Below, one piece after another: positions 4,670 through 5,622 of a stretch of 5,622 nt of DNA. A program made the translations under genes and the position numbers. Under the pieces are notes generated by a model, which saw nothing but the letters and a program-made list of their open reading frames with translations, did no database searches and was not told where the DNA came from. Origin of the DNA: JAGPHI01 sp036641735 (GTDB lineage Bacteria; Bacillota; Clostridia; Oscillospirales; Ruminococcaceae); NCBI GenBank assembly GCA_036641735.1, contig JAVWEG010000099.1, forward strand, positions 1 to 5,622, read 5' to 3'. Each line of letters opens with the position of its first letter. Positions within the stretch are counted from its first letter, which is position 1.

Positions 4670-5622
4670 CTAATTTATAAGAACAGATTTACATATTGTT
4701 TCTGCTTCTGCTCCTAATCTAATAACACATTTCAGCCTTTGATTGTATGATACATTTACATTTTTTGTTAAATGGAAACGTACATACGATTTTTTTATTT
4801 TCATTGTGATAATTGTATCGCTTATATTTGCGATTTTATCAAGGCATAATCTGTCTTTTTTAATATGTGCTGTGCCTAGCTTGCGTTCGTTTGCATCGTA
4901 AATTATTACAGTTGCACTGTAATAATAGAATAATAACAAAAGAATTATTATAGCTATAACCGTCAATGCAGATATCATTATAATAGCGCGTAAATTAAAT
5001 TCAGATTTAGACGGTTCTGCACTTTCAATATGAGGTAAATTATCATCTTGTATATTTGACGATGAGCTGATTTGCTCTATTGGTTCTGCATAAATAGTTT
5101 CATTTTTTTCGTTACCGGCAATATCAGTAATCGTAAATAAATATTCGCCGGATTTTTCCACAGGATAATCTATTGTTGCACTGTTTTCCGGATTTTCTAT
5201 AAGCTCACCATTTGGTAATAATATTTCTTGAATGCCCGACAGTTCATCTTTAGCAGAGATGTTTATGACACCTTGATTTTCAGACAGCTTTACAGTAGGC
5301 GAGGTATAGTCGTTTTTTATTTCAAATGTTGTAACAGATGAAATGTTTCCGGCATTGCTCAATGAACGTATCTCTACTACATTTATACCCTCGTCCTTTA
5401 CGGTTAAGCTGTTTTCTAAAATAGGCTGCCAGTCATTATTTTTACATTTGTATTCATAAGCACAAATACCACTGGGAGCGGAGCTTGCAAATTCTAATGT
5501 CATAGCTTTATTCGTCCACGAGAAAACCGAACGTCCGTTGGCAAAAAACGCGTTAGCAAAAGCCTTTGTTTTAGGCTGCGTAGGGCTTGTCTTGTCAATA
5601 TTCGATACGGCTACAGGATATT
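4670..5622 (-). CDS. Membrane-anchored protein with extracellular Ig-like modules, C-terminal part (runs off right edge)
   Basis: The frame is open from the right edge to TAG at 4672-4670, giving 316 visible codons; an internal ATG at 5503 is not the start. At least two Ig/OmpL47-like beta modules are seen. The visible end of an upstream module carries NIDKTSPT (residues 7-14 from the edge). The next module contains NNDWQPI, then EGINVVEIRSLSNAGN and ends at NDYTSPT (about 103-109). A second module has AKDELSG and ITDIAGN. The D-T-SP junctions and D/N-aGN turns are typical of these surface modules. A serine- and acid-rich linker leads to one membrane helix (about 211-233). A final 83-residue domain with YYYSATVIIYDANERKLG follows and is predicted to be cytoplasmic. 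This would give N-out, C-in topology, probably with a signal peptide beyond the edge. It ends 26 bases before the prepilin peptidase ATG. A role as surface adhesin or cell-wall-spanning scaffold of the pilus is inference. Confidence 0.8.
   Translation of the reverse strand, partial: YPVAVSNIDKTSPTQPKTKAFANAFFANGRSVFSWTNKAMTLEFASSAPSGICAYEYKCKNNDWQPILENSLTVKDEGINVVEIRSLSNAGNISSVTTFEIKNDYTSPTVKLSENQGVINISAKDELSGIQEILLPNGELIENPENSATIDYPVEKSGEYLFTITDIAGNEKNETIYAEPIEQISSSSNIQDDNLPHIESAEPSKSEFNLRAIIMISALTVIAIIILLLLFYYYSATVIIYDANERKLGTAHIKKDRLCLDKIANISDTIITMKIKKSYVRFHLTKNVNVSYNQRLKCVIRLGAEAETICKSVLIN

Noticed and set aside
1..5622. Mobile element, CRISPR array, riboswitch or toxin-antitoxin system
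   Set aside because: No direct repeats with spacers, transposase or integrase motifs, terminal inverted repeats or structured leader were seen. The window is filled by one coherent Tad-type operon.

Overview
All genes in this window lie on the minus strand and form one tightly packed operon, transcribed from right to left. The DNA is AT-rich, start sites carry AGGAGG-type Shine-Dalgarno sequences, and neighbouring genes overlap or sit a few bases apart. Gene content and protein style suggest a low-GC Bacillota, most likely a gut-type member of class Clostridia. That placement is inference, since no rRNA or taxonomic marker is present.

The operon encodes most of the inner-membrane and cytoplasmic engine of a Tad (Flp) type IVc pilus system. 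In transcription order it holds: the C-terminal part of a membrane protein with extracellular Ig-like modules (5622 to 4670, running off the right edge); a short A24 prepilin peptidase (4643 to 4218); a CpaB/RcpC-like SAF-domain protein with a long charged cytoplasmic tail (4210 to 3233); a CpaE/MinD-like P-loop ATPase (3240 to 2641); a CpaF/TadA secretion ATPase (2497 to 1118); a TadB-like T2SSF membrane platform protein (1124 to 159); and the first 48 codons of an unrecognised single-pass membrane protein (145 to 1, running off the left edge). The peptidase would process prepilins, CpaF would power assembly on the TadB platform, and the CpaE-like ATPase would position or regulate the machine. 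CpaB and the Ig-like protein would act at the envelope. No Flp pilin, TadC-like second platform protein or TadE/F pseudopilin is visible, so these probably lie outside the window.

The most notable observation is an in-frame TGA at 2643-2641 that ends the CpaE-like ATPase at 199 residues. The same frame stays open for 47 more codons, reads like the C-terminus of this ATPase family, and ends at a TAA that overlaps the CpaF ATG as TAATG. The intact gene would be about 247 codons. TGA is therefore either a nonsense mutation, a sequence error, or a recoded or read-through codon. All twelve visible tryptophans in the window are TGG, and cpaF itself appears to end in TGA, so a whole-genome TGA reassignment is unlikely.

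There is no gene-free stretch longer than about 150 bases. No promoter, terminator, tRNA, rRNA, CRISPR array or insertion sequence was found. The operon promoter must lie beyond the right edge and its terminator beyond the left edge.
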